Of a stretch of 64,000 bases of DNA, positions 1 through 8,328 are shown in pieces (the stretch's first letter is position 1; each line of letters opens with the position of its first letter). The position numbers were made by a program, and so were the translations under genes. The notes under the pieces are model-generated. The model worked only from the letters and a program-made list of their open reading frames with translations. It had not been told where the DNA came from and did no database searches. The stretch comes from CAZLBC01 sp964557575 (GTDB lineage Bacteria > Planctomycetota > Phycisphaerae > SM23-33): the NCBI GenBank assembly GCA_964557575.1, contig CAZLBC010000013.1:1-64000 (forward strand). The letters are read 5' to 3'.

Positions 1-76
1 CAAGCCGTAAAGTATACAACGGGAGAGCGGGAAATCAATACACCACACAAAATCGGCGCGGCTATGTTCGCAGCGA

Positions 77-3000
77 TCAATCCGCCTTGCGCTCTGCGTC
101 ATCCAGGATAATCCGGAGCGGTGAGGTGAACTTCGGGCTCATGTCGGGATTCTGCTTCAGCAGGGCAGTGATCTGGGCGGCAAGATTTTTCATCGACTGC
201 GGATCGTTCTTGAATCCGTCGAACGCGCAGCGATACCGCTCCACCACGATCTCCCAGTACCTGTCCGGGAACTGGGCACGATCTATACGGTTCTTGATAT
301 TGTCGTAGAGGTCCATGGCCTCGCTGTGCTCGCCGCAACCCCACAATGTCCGGGCCTTGAAGGTGAGTACATCGAGGTTGCCCGGCATGTTATTCTTCAG
401 GAAGTCTTCGATCTTTTGGTAGACCGCAACGAATTTTTTCTTTGCGTCCGTACAATGCTCTTTCTGCTTCTCGCCCTCAGTGCGTTTTGCCTCCTTCAGG
501 GCGAGGCAGAGGTAGGTCAACTGGGCGGCATGCCACTGGGCGGATTCCATCAGCCTGATCTTTTCCGCGTATTCTGCGGGAATGTTCTCACCGATATCCT
601 CGGAAAGCAGTCCCCGGTCCGAGAGGTACGTGACGAAATCGGTCACGAGGCCCTCTATCGCGGCGATGTCGGGCGGGGCAGCCTCAACCTTGGCGACCAG
701 TTGTTTTACCTCATCTTCCGTTTCCTGCTCCCATTTCTCCCTGGCGGGAGCCATAATCTCCTCGACAAGTGGAAAGAGCTTCTCCCGGGCCAGTTCGGCA
801 CTTTCCCGCTGGCCGCTCTTCCAGAGCGCGTCACCGTAGAGCAGTATCATGTCTATTATTTTCTGCGTATCATCGGCCTTCTCGTAATTGGCCTCGAAGT
901 AATCGCGGGCGAACCTGACGTAGTTCTCGCGCAGGCTTTTCAGCTCGCTCTCCTCGGTGGGACTGCGAAGCTTTTTATTCGTCAGGTAATCTATCTTCCC
1001 CTTTATTTTGTCCACGATATCGTACAGGAGATACTCGGCCTGTTCGGGATAATTTTTCCTGAACTGGTCGAACATCGCTACCGCATCCTTCATTTTTCCG
1101 GCGTCCAGCAGCTTGCGGATCAGGTAACTCTCGATGTCTATCAACACCGAGGTCCCGGGCCACCGCTCCCGCATCGATTTCAGTTTATCCAGGACGACCG
1201 TCTCCTCGGTGCCGCCCGCTTCGGCGAGTATGAGCTTCAGGCGGTGGGCGTAGAACTCGCTCCGGGCGCCCTGTTCACCCATCAGATTATTTCTCGGTCC
1301 CGCTCCCCCCGGTGGATTCCACCGCTTGCGCGTGCTCTCCCCGAGGGCCGTCAGGTCTCCGACCAGCTTGCGGGCGCTTTCCTCCTCCTGCTTGATCTCC
1401 TTGACGGACCGGGCGAGCATCCTCTTGGCCGAACCCACCAGCATCCGGTACCGCGCGCTGGTATAGTAGTCCGATCCTTCCGGCACCATGCTGTATGCGT
1501 CCTCCGCCCGCCGCCGGTATTCCAGGGATTTTGACCTGTCGGTCTGGGCCAGTTCTTCGGCGATCTCCTCGCAGGTCTCGCCGAGTTGCATCCAGTACAG
1601 GTCGATGTCTTGCTCTTTCCGCTTTTCGGGGGTCCGGCACCACCCGTCGAGGTATGTCCACAGTATCTTTTCCAGCTTCGTACGGATCGTCGACGGGATA
1701 TTCTTGTCCTTCTCGATATAGAGCTTCGTAATAATACCGTTTATCAGCTGAAGGGCAATATTAGCCGCTTTTTCGGCGTTCTCCCGCTTGGGAAACTTAC
1801 TGGCAAGGGCATGAAATAAATCCGCGGCCTTGATGTTTTCCCTGTTCAACCACGCGATCCTGCCAGACTGCCACAGGACGTCGGGATACGCCTTGGCATC
1901 CTCCCCTATGCCCGCGAACAGTTTTTCGGCCTCCGCCTGCAACTTTTCGATCTGTTGCCGGTGCTGAGCCGAGAGCGGTTTGTTGTTGTTGATCAGTTCC
2001 TCAATCTTGTCCACCTTGAGCGCGGCGATGTATACCTTAATCTGCGGCGGCGCGTTTTCGCCCTCAAGTATCTCCGGCGGCAACAGCTTCAATAACACCC
2101 GAATGATGCCCTGTGCGTCGTGTGACCGGGTGAATTCCTCGAAGGCCGCAATGGCCTGCTTTTCCTTCTGGGTGGCCTGCTGCTGGAGGTTCTTGTTATT
2201 GCCGCCCTTTTTCTTGTCGAGTTTTTTCAAGGCGTCGGACCAGCCCAGGTACATCTTCAACTCGAGTATCAGGCCCTTGATGTCGTGCCCGAGTTTCAAA
2301 TCCTTGCTCGAAGGCGCATTCGACAGAAACTTTTTGAGAAACTCCTGTGACGATTGATACCGACTCTTGGCATCATTTAATTTCCCCTGCCTGACGAGGG
2401 ACGCGCCCCACTGATAGTAGTTACGGACCGTGTCGTACATCGCTTCCATCTGTAACGACTTCAGTTTCATAGCCGTATCGAAATGGGCCTCGGCTCCCGA
2501 ATAATCCCCCATCTCCCGGCACGCCCGCGCGGCGTAGAGACGGGCGATCTGGCGGCCGTTGAAATCCTTTTTTTCGGCCAGTTGCTGGAGCGTATTGGAT
2601 GCCAGATTCAGCAGCGTCTTGCACTGTTCGGCCTGTTCCTCGACCCCGGCGAGACCGAGTGCCGCGTAGTAGCGCACCAGGCCGCCGATATAATCAAGGC
2701 GGGTGCGGGTCTTGCCAAGGTCCATCTTCAGCAGCATGTCGTCTGTTCCCCGGATCTGGTCGATCAGCTTGTTCTCATCCTGCTTCAGCCAGGCAAGGGC
2801 GGGCTCAGTCAATGCGCGGAGGTTCTTGCGAGCCCCCTTTCGTGGAAACTGGAAGATGATCGCGTCGAAGCTGTCCTTGCCGCGATTGAGTACCTGCACA
2901 TTCAACAGTTGGATGGTATTTTCAAAATACCGCAATATCGTCTCTTCGTGCGCCGTCTGTGATTCAAGGCTCTCACCCGGTCCCTCCTGTATTTTTTTTG

Positions 3001-3397
3001 CGAGGGCCGAGCGTTTCCCGGCAATAAGTTCAACGGCTTTTGCGTAGAGCTGGTTTTGGGTTTTCAGTTTCTCGGGATCCCCCTTCGGATTGATGGCATC
3101 TGCCCTGCTGACAAGTTCCTGTGCATTCAGAGACAGGTCGGCGGAATCCTTCACCAGTTGATTCGAGAGTTCGAACATCTTGAGTTCGGCCAATAATTCG
3201 CTGAACTCCCCGCGTTTTGCAGGATCCATCGACTCGAGGAGGCTCTTATCGGCTGCCGAGGCAACAACGCCCCCCATAAGCAATGAAAAAACAAAGATAT
3301 ACACCAATAGGCAAAAAAGGTGACCGAAGGCATTCTTGCCATTCCCCCGCAAGCGAAAAGACAGCCCGCGTATAAACATGATAGCTCTATTATACAT
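77..3397 (-). CDS. Large exported TPR-repeat protein of the VWA/ExbBD module
   Basis: I do not recognise a named family. The 1106-residue product starts with a basic stretch and one hydrophobic segment (about residues 22-48), so it is exported or anchored once with the bulk in the periplasm. The rest is helical, with tetratricopeptide-like units clear at about residues 286-313 and 508-536 and others near 870 and 1045. It is the last gene of a same-strand series VWA protein, helical-repeat protein, ExbB, ExbD, ExbD. I infer that it is a periplasmic scaffold or effector of that channel. A GGAG ribosome-binding site 8 bases before the ATG supports the start. No enzymatic motif is visible. Confidence 0.8.
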   Translation of the reverse strand: MYNRAIMFIRGLSFRLRGNGKNAFGHLFCLLVYIFVFSLLMGGVVASAADKSLLESMDPAKRGEFSELLAELKMFELSNQLVKDSADLSLNAQELVSRADAINPKGDPEKLKTQNQLYAKAVELIAGKRSALAKKIQEGPGESLESQTAHEETILRYFENTIQLLNVQVLNRGKDSFDAIIFQFPRKGARKNLRALTEPALAWLKQDENKLIDQIRGTDDMLLKMDLGKTRTRLDYIGGLVRYYAALGLAGVEEQAEQCKTLLNLASNTLQQLAEKKDFNGRQIARLYAARACREMGDYSGAEAHFDTAMKLKSLQMEAMYDTVRNYYQWGASLVRQGKLNDAKSRYQSSQEFLKKFLSNAPSSKDLKLGHDIKGLILELKMYLGWSDALKKLDKKKGGNNKNLQQQATQKEKQAIAAFEEFTRSHDAQGIIRVLLKLLPPEILEGENAPPQIKVYIAALKVDKIEELINNNKPLSAQHRQQIEKLQAEAEKLFAGIGEDAKAYPDVLWQSGRIAWLNRENIKAADLFHALASKFPKRENAEKAANIALQLINGIITKLYIEKDKNIPSTIRTKLEKILWTYLDGWCRTPEKRKEQDIDLYWMQLGETCEEIAEELAQTDRSKSLEYRRRAEDAYSMVPEGSDYYTSARYRMLVGSAKRMLARSVKEIKQEEESARKLVGDLTALGESTRKRWNPPGGAGPRNNLMGEQGARSEFYAHRLKLILAEAGGTEETVVLDKLKSMRERWPGTSVLIDIESYLIRKLLDAGKMKDAVAMFDQFRKNYPEQAEYLLYDIVDKIKGKIDYLTNKKLRSPTEESELKSLRENYVRFARDYFEANYEKADDTQKIIDMILLYGDALWKSGQRESAELAREKLFPLVEEIMAPAREKWEQETEDEVKQLVAKVEAAPPDIAAIEGLVTDFVTYLSDRGLLSEDIGENIPAEYAEKIRLMESAQWHAAQLTYLCLALKEAKRTEGEKQKEHCTDAKKKFVAVYQKIEDFLKNNMPGNLDVLTFKARTLWGCGEHSEAMDLYDNIKNRIDRAQFPDRYWEIVVERYRCAFDGFKNDPQSMKNLAAQITALLKQNPDMSPKFTSPLRIILDDAERKAD

Positions 3398-3550
3398 ATA
3401 CTCTGCTCCTGTGCCTTTGTGCCTGTGATCGAAAATCGATCATCAAAATGGATGTATTCACGCGGGAAGCAAATCGACGGTATCGATATCAGCATGTCGC
3501 CGGGAGCATACCCGTTGCCATGACATCAGGAAACCGCAGGTCCCGCCGAA

Positions 3551-4033
3551 TTACATCCCTGCGCTTCCGAAACCAATCTTGTTAAACCTGTTGTAAACAG
3601 CGGCGTTGAATGCCTCCACGATGAATTTCCACCTCACGGTCCCGTAACTCTTGATAACAACGGCCGCATCCTTGCCTTTGATGCCCTTGAACTCCTGTAG
3701 GGTGCTCCGCAGCGCCTGGGGATTGTCCACCGGTGGACGATTATCCACTTCGTACTGACACCCCTCGTACACATCGCCGGTTGGACGTATCACGATGGTG
3801 ATGCGCGTCGGTTTCACCGCGCTCTTCTTCCCGGTAATGTTCGGCAGCGTTCCCGGTATCTGGCCCTCATCCTTGCGAAATTCCGTCGTCAAGAGAAAGT
3901 AGAGCAGAAGCTGAAAGGTCACATCGATCATCGGGGTAAGCGGGGGCTGGAGCTGGTCGGAACCCTGCGTCTTTCCTTTGTTCCCTTCTCTCTTATGATC
4001 TTCGGCTTCACCGTGCTGATTATCTGTAGCCAT
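3551..4033 (-). CDS. ExbD/TolR-type biopolymer transport subunit (second copy)
   Basis: ExbD/TolR proteins pair with ExbB/TolQ to form an inner-membrane proton channel that powers envelope processes. This 160-residue copy has a polar N-terminus, then the family signature LTPMIDVTFQLLLYFLL at about residues 32-48, where the Asp is the expected proton-carrying residue in the single membrane helix, followed by a periplasmic domain. It lies downstream of a first ExbD gene. Two ExbD paralogues next to one ExbB gene suggest a heteromeric stator. An AGGA-type ribosome-binding site precedes the ATG. The substrate cannot be read from the sequence. Confidence 0.9.
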   Translation of the reverse strand: MATDNQHGEAEDHKREGNKGKTQGSDQLQPPLTPMIDVTFQLLLYFLLTTEFRKDEGQIPGTLPNITGKKSAVKPTRITIVIRPTGDVYEGCQYEVDNRPPVDNPQALRSTLQEFKGIKGKDAAVVIKSYGTVRWKFIVEAFNAAVYNRFNKIGFGSAGM

Positions 4034-4167
4034 TTCCTGTCACCTTCTTCACATGAACATCTTTTTCAAGCCGAAATCGAGCCTGCGTCAATCCGGCCTT
4101 CTCATACCAGTCGCCCGGAACACATGATAGTGCCTGCCTGATGCCACAACGTGAAACGAGCCGGGGA

Positions 4168-4698
4168 CTACTTTTGTATAGCCCCTTCGAATTGCGGGTC
4201 TACGATCGCCGTCATATACATCTGCCCAATACCGGCCTGGGCCGCGGCCTGCATCACCGGAAGGATCTGGTCGTACCCGATGTCGCGATCCGCGCGGACT
4301 TCGACGTAAAAGGTGGCATCGCCGTTCTTACGTTTGAAGAGTTCTTTTTCTTCCTCGAGTATTTTTTTAATTTCGATTTCCTGGCCTATCTGGAGTTGCT
4401 TCTGCTTGATCTTGTAGCCCTCGGCCTGCATCGCAAGGATAGGTTCGGCATCCCTTCCCTCGGGCTTATTCTTGAAGTCGCTGAACACGTTGACAATAAC
4501 CACGTCGGGCCTCCCCCCCTCGCCCGGCTTGACGGCGCGGGACTTGGCGGGCTCCGGGACCAGCATGGGGGCGAGTTCCTCGTTGGAAATCTGCGCGGTG
4601 ATGATGAAGAATATGATCAACTGGAACGTACAATCGATCATGGGCGTAAGATTAACCTCCATCGGGTTGCCTTCATCGCGGTTCTTCTTCTTCGCCAT
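4168..4698 (-). CDS. ExbD/TolR-type biopolymer transport subunit (first copy)
   Basis: This 176-residue protein has the ExbD/TolR signature VNLTPMIDCTFQLIIFFII at about residues 15-33, with the conserved membrane Asp. The C-terminal periplasmic part includes a lysine/glutamate-rich helix and ends in a domain with DRDIGYDQILPVMQAA, typical of ExbD. The gene begins about 50 bases after the ExbB-like gene with an AGAGGA ribosome-binding site, so the two are probably co-transcribed. It differs clearly from the neighbouring ExbD copy, so this is an old duplication rather than a recent tandem one. Confidence 0.92.
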   Translation of the reverse strand: MAKKKNRDEGNPMEVNLTPMIDCTFQLIIFFIITAQISNEELAPMLVPEPAKSRAVKPGEGGRPDVVIVNVFSDFKNKPEGRDAEPILAMQAEGYKIKQKQLQIGQEIEIKKILEEEKELFKRKNGDATFYVEVRADRDIGYDQILPVMQAAAQAGIGQMYMTAIVDPQFEGAIQK

Positions 4699-4746
4699 GA
4701 TGTTCCTCTGTCAAAAAGGAAAATGTATCTCTTGGTCGCTCTTACG

Positions 4747-5406
4747 TTATTTCGACGGCTTGAAGGAAGAAATCATCTGCTGACAAATCTTCAAGGCTTC
4801 GCCGGTAAGCGAATCGATCTTGGTCCTCAGGATCGCGAAAAACGTCAGGGCGGGAATCGCCACCGAGAGACCGAGAAACGTGGTTACCAGCGCGATGCCG
4901 ATATCCTTCGCCAGGTCAGCCGGATCCGGACGGCCCTTCTGAACGATGGTGAAGAACGCACCGATCATGCCCCAGACGGTACCGAGAAGCCCAAGCATCG
5001 GACCGATATTGCCGATGAGATTCAACCACTCGATATTTCTGAGCATTTTCAGAGATCGTTCCTCAGCCTCTTCCTCCATGGCCCGTTCCATCGCCGGGTA
5101 TCCATAAGGAGCCTCGGTCAGGGATGCGTGCATAACCCTGCTGAAGAAGTCCTCCTGGGTTTCTGTCAGGTCTATCGCCTCCCGATATTCCTTCGACTCG
5201 AAAAGCTCTTCAACCTGCATACGTACCATATCGGGAAGTATGTTCGTCCTGCGGATAGTGATAAAAAATGTTATCACGAGGGCGAGAACGACGAAACTGA
5301 TCAGCCAGATGATCCAGCCGATAACACCACCGCCCATAATCAAGATCTTGAAATAATTGATCTGGACTTCCTCGTTTTCCGCGGCAAGCATCACCAATTC
5401 CAACAT
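4747..5406 (-). CDS. MotA/TolQ/ExbB-family proton channel subunit
   Basis: The 219-residue protein has three predicted membrane segments (about residues 22-50, 128-155 and 170-195), as in the TolQ/ExbB family, and the family core around NLIGNIGPMLGLLGTVWGMIGAF and GIALVTTFLGLSVAIPA. It would form the pentameric channel around the ExbD helices in the inner membrane and use the proton motive force. A textbook AAGGAG ribosome-binding site precedes the ATG. It lies between an exported helical-repeat protein upstream and two ExbD genes downstream. No TonB, TolB or Pal gene is present, so this is not a standard Ton or Tol operon. Confidence 0.93.
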   Translation of the reverse strand: MLELVMLAAENEEVQINYFKILIMGGGVIGWIIWLISFVVLALVITFFITIRRTNILPDMVRMQVEELFESKEYREAIDLTETQEDFFSRVMHASLTEAPYGYPAMERAMEEEAEERSLKMLRNIEWLNLIGNIGPMLGLLGTVWGMIGAFFTIVQKGRPDPADLAKDIGIALVTTFLGLSVAIPALTFFAILRTKIDSLTGEALKICQQMISSFKPSK

Positions 5407-5490
5407 TCGATTCTCCTTACTTGATAACCAGTAGTGCGTTGCTTGTCTGTATGCTGCAGAACGTCTAAAAACGATATCGTTGCACGGTGC

Positions 5491-6636
5491 CTATTTCATT
5501 TCCTTCAAACGGGCCTTGGCCTTCGCGGCCCACTCGCTTTCGGTCCATTCGTATTCGGTCGCGAGTTTCAGGGCGGCCTTCGCGGCCGCCGCATGGCCGA
5601 GTTTATCGTTTATCTCGGCAGCCCTGTACAATGCTTCTATCGAGGCGTCGGTACCCCGACAATCGGGTTCAAAGAAAGTCAGCATATAAACCAGTCCCGC
5701 CCGACGAAGATGTGCCGCATCCTGCCCACCGGTTTTCTTATACAGGTTCTCGTGAGCACGCGCGAGTTGCAGCAGTGCCTTGTCGTACAATTGCAGTTTT
5801 TTCCATGCAGGCACCATCAGGGTGAAATTTTCTATCACGGTCGCGGGAGATTTCTCAGTCACCTGCCGCAAGCCTTCTATTTTTATCGGCAGCCGTGTTT
5901 TGGGTTTCGCGCCGCCGCCGTTGTTGTTCTGGTTTCCGTTACCCACGTTTCCGTTTGCACCGTTTGCCACGGGTTGGCCGCCGGCAATCCTCTTTATTTT
6001 TTTCTGTATCGCGGCGATGGCGTCATCTTCCCCGATCGTCTGGAGTATTGCTACCTGAAGCTGGTAAACGCTGTAGAGGGCCTTCGCGTTCTTTTTTGAA
6101 TTCTTTTCCAACTTCTTGACATCACCGGACAGCTTTCGCAACGCCACGCGCCGTACGCCGGGACTGCTGGCCTTCAGCTTTTGCGGTATCAGGGCGATAA
6201 CTTTTTCACTGCCGCCGCTTTTATCGAGCATTTTCAGCCAATAATCCACCGCCTTGTCGAGTTTGCCGGCGTCATCAAGCACCATGTATTTCCGGTGCTC
6301 TATCAGGAGTTTCTCCCATCGCTTTGTCACGCTCTTGAGGGCCTTGTCGTATGCGGCAACGACGGCCTTATAGTCCGGTTTTTTCTTGCTCCTCAATTTT
6401 TCAGCCAGGCTGAATGAGGGAATTGCATCATACCGGATGGCGGCAATCTGAGTTATATGATACTGCTGCTCCCGCGCCCCCGCCTTGAAAGCAATCTCAA
6501 GTTCAGCATCGTTGTATCCGGCGACCCTGCCGGGCAGGGTCATGGCCCCCGAACCCTTCCTGACATTAATGCTGTCGGCATGCAGTAGGCCCGCGGCAAA
6601 TAAAAGAATACAGAAAATACACGATAGGTTCTTCAT
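5491..6636 (-). CDS. Exported helical-repeat protein of unknown function
   Basis: This unrecognised protein has about 381 residues when read from the ATG at 6636. A GTG three codons upstream is an alternative start. It begins with a clear signal peptide (MKNLSCIFCILLFAAGLLHA), so it is periplasmic. A short beta-rich segment (about residues 25-60) is followed by helical, TPR-like regions separated by an asparagine/glycine-rich linker near residues 205-225. It lies between the VWA-domain gene and the ExbB gene on the same strand and probably belongs to the same transcript. It may connect the VWA protein to the channel, but nothing in the sequence proves this. Confidence 0.75.
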   Translation of the reverse strand: MKNLSCIFCILLFAAGLLHADSINVRKGSGAMTLPGRVAGYNDAELEIAFKAGAREQQYHITQIAAIRYDAIPSFSLAEKLRSKKKPDYKAVVAAYDKALKSVTKRWEKLLIEHRKYMVLDDAGKLDKAVDYWLKMLDKSGGSEKVIALIPQKLKASSPGVRRVALRKLSGDVKKLEKNSKKNAKALYSVYQLQVAILQTIGEDDAIAAIQKKIKRIAGGQPVANGANGNVGNGNQNNNGGGAKPKTRLPIKIEGLRQVTEKSPATVIENFTLMVPAWKKLQLYDKALLQLARAHENLYKKTGGQDAAHLRRAGLVYMLTFFEPDCRGTDASIEALYRAAEINDKLGHAAAAKAALKLATEYEWTESEWAAKAKARLKEMK

Positions 6637-6664
6637 GGCTGTCACTCTTTAAAACGAATTATCA

Positions 6665-7672
6665 TCAATAGCCGCTCTCACGCACGTACTTGTAAAGCCC
6701 ATTGTTTTCGCTGGCGATATTTTTCATGATTTCAACCGCTTCGGGGGGCCTGTTGCCGTAAAGATAAGTGAATATCTGCACCTTCCCGTCCGGATTCATC
6801 TTCTTGATCGCGTCGAGGACCTTCTGGTTGTCCGGAAAGCGACCATCGGTCAGCAGGTAGACCAGAAAGCCTTTTTTCCGAGCGCCCTTGAACACGTCGA
6901 AAGCCCGCTGCAGTGCGGGAACCGGGTTGGTCTGCCTTCGCGGGACGACGTCCTGAAGATACTCGGCAACCTTCTTCTTGTTCAGGCGCGTGGCGGGAAC
7001 AAGCCTGCCGGTGCCGAATTCCTCGGGTTCGTCCTCAGAGTAAAATATGACGTGAAAGTTCTGGGAATCGTCGAGCGCGTAAATGGATCTCCTCATTTCC
7101 CGTCTCAGGGCGTCGAATGTATCGATCATCGAGCCGCTTCGGTCGATGACATACACGATATTGTAGGCCTTGCCGCCACTTCCGAAGAAACCCGAATTGG
7201 GCAATCCCGTACCGTGCGTGCTCAAACCGTTTGCCGATGCGCCCGACTTGCCGCCGCCGGCAATGCCGGTAACGTCGAGGGTTTCATCGGTTTTCCCCGA
7301 ACTGACGTTCACCTGGCTTTTCTTCGGCACAACGCTCTTCCTCGCCTCCGAGGATGTATGCTTCTGCACCTTGCGCTGGGTGGGATTCACCCTGCCCCCG
7401 GGATGATGGCTCTGAACGGTACTGGCGAAATAAACCTCTTCCTCTTCAGGCTTTGAATACACAATAAAGACCAGGAACAACAGGACCAGGAAGAGACCGA
7501 CATGAAAAAGAAGACTTATAACCCACGGCATGGCCGCGGCGAGGAGTTCCATAACCGGGTCGTCCCCGTCGTCCCCCAGTTCCTCTTCAAGCATTTCGTC
7601 TTCTTCGTCGTAACCCTCTGCTTCTTCCAGTTCATCATCGTCGTAGAGATCCATATCGTCATCTTTTGCCAT
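6665..7672 (-). CDS. Membrane-anchored von Willebrand factor A domain protein
   Basis: This 335-residue protein has a very acidic N-terminus (residues 3-38), one membrane helix (about 48-72), a low-complexity Gly/Ser/Lys linker, and a VWA domain from about residue 170. The metal-binding MIDAS motif is intact as DRSGSM (D177, S179, S181), followed by the Thr in RRQTNPVP and the Asp in LLTDGR. The single N-terminal helix after a cytoplasmic tail puts the VWA domain in the periplasm, an arrangement like TonB or TolA anchors. It is the first gene of the ExbB/ExbD module, with a TAGGAGA ribosome-binding site. VWA domains usually bind protein partners through the bound metal, and the partner here is unknown. 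Confidence 0.88.
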   Translation of the reverse strand: MAKDDDMDLYDDDELEEAEGYDEEDEMLEEELGDDGDDPVMELLAAAMPWVISLLFHVGLFLVLLFLVFIVYSKPEEEEVYFASTVQSHHPGGRVNPTQRKVQKHTSSEARKSVVPKKSQVNVSSGKTDETLDVTGIAGGGKSGASANGLSTHGTGLPNSGFFGSGGKAYNIVYVIDRSGSMIDTFDALRREMRRSIYALDDSQNFHVIFYSEDEPEEFGTGRLVPATRLNKKKVAEYLQDVVPRRQTNPVPALQRAFDVFKGARKKGFLVYLLTDGRFPDNQKVLDAIKKMNPDGKVQIFTYLYGNRPPEAVEIMKNIASENNGLYKYVRESGY

Positions 7673-7794
7673 AGCGAATCTCCTATACCGGCATTTTGTG
7701 TTATCCCCCTATATTTATTAAACCAAATACGCTTTGCCCAGTCCAGAAGAATTGCCCTGTCTGTTGTGTGCTTTCACGAAAAATTCGTATTTGC

Positions 7795-7953
7795 GGCCTG
7801 CTGAACAATTCAGGGCCTGCCTGCGAAAGGACATTTTTCCGCACCTCATCGTCAGCCTCCATCGACGATTCATAGAGAATCGCCTGTTTCGGCTCACTTG
7901 ATGTGCGAAAAACGTGTCTCATTCTCGTCGACGGCTGAATGGTTCAGCAGGCC
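7795..7953. repeat. Inverted-repeat element with 19-bp arms
   Basis: The arms at 7795-7813 and 7935-7953 are inverted copies matching at 18 of 19 positions, starting GGCCTGCTGAAC, and they enclose about 120 bp of non-coding DNA. Positions 7798-7815 are identical over 18 bases to the minus strand of 59918-59935, in a second palindromic element of this window. I see no transposase and no clear target duplication around this copy. It could be a miniature inverted-repeat element, a REP-type repeat or a regulatory structure. Confidence 0.55.
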
Positions 7954-8165
7954 CTGTTCAAGTGAAAAAATACACCGCAAAACGCACAGTCAACGGCCGA
8001 CGGCAACAATGCAGGGAAATTCGCCGGCAATTGCAAGGTAACGAATCGATTGAGGGTATCCCATTTTGTCACCGGTATCAATCGAAACGTGGCGAAAACA
8101 TGACGTCATATTTGCGTGTTTTTGCGAAAGTTACAGAAAATGGGCCACAACTCCATACCACTGGG

Positions 8166-8171
8166 TATACT
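8166..8171 (+). promoter_or_regulatory. -10 box for tRNA-Leu
   Basis: TATACT ends 12 bases before the mature tRNA-Leu 5' end, the right distance for a sigma70-type -10 element. The -35 region at the expected place is poor. Confidence 0.45.
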
Positions 8172-8182
8172 ATCAACACCAG

Positions 8183-8265
8183 GCGAGGGTGGCGGAATTG
8201 GCAGACGCGCCAGGTTTAGGTCCTGGTCCCTGAACGGGGTGCAGGTTCGAGTCCTGTCTCTCGCA
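8183..8265 (+). tRNA. tRNA-Leu (anticodon TAG)
   Basis: An 83-base class II tRNA. The acceptor strands GCGAGGG and CTCTCGC pair, the anticodon stem CCAGG/CCTGG encloses TTTAGGT with anticodon TAG, a variable arm is present, and the T arm contains TTCGAGT. The discriminator base is A, as expected for leucine. The CCA end is not encoded. It reads CUN-type leucine codons. Confidence 0.95.
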
Positions 8266-8328
8266 TATAGAATAGGATAATATATTCACGGGTGGCCGGG
8301 CACGACGGCAGGCTGAAGATACAACCGG

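Larger units (their letters stand above)
7673..8182. other. Intergenic region between the VWA gene and tRNA-Leu
   Basis: About 510 bases without a convincing gene. It must contain the promoter of the leftward VWA/ExbBD series, but I cannot pick out a good -35/-10 pair. It also holds an inverted-repeat element (7795-7953) and, at its right end, the -10 box of tRNA-Leu. A 73-codon minus-strand frame at 7701-7922 has no recognisable content and crosses the repeat. Confidence 0.6.

Noticed and set aside
4141..5424. Plus-strand open frame of 427 codons
   Set aside because: It covers the ExbB and first ExbD genes in antisense. Both are certain by their family motifs.
7701..7922. Minus-strand 73-codon frame upstream of the VWA gene
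   Set aside because: No ribosome-binding site or family features, and it crosses the inverted-repeat element.
8101..8108. TGACGTCA palindrome before tRNA-Leu as a regulatory operator
   Set aside because: An 8-base palindrome is expected by chance in a window of this size and has no second copy here.
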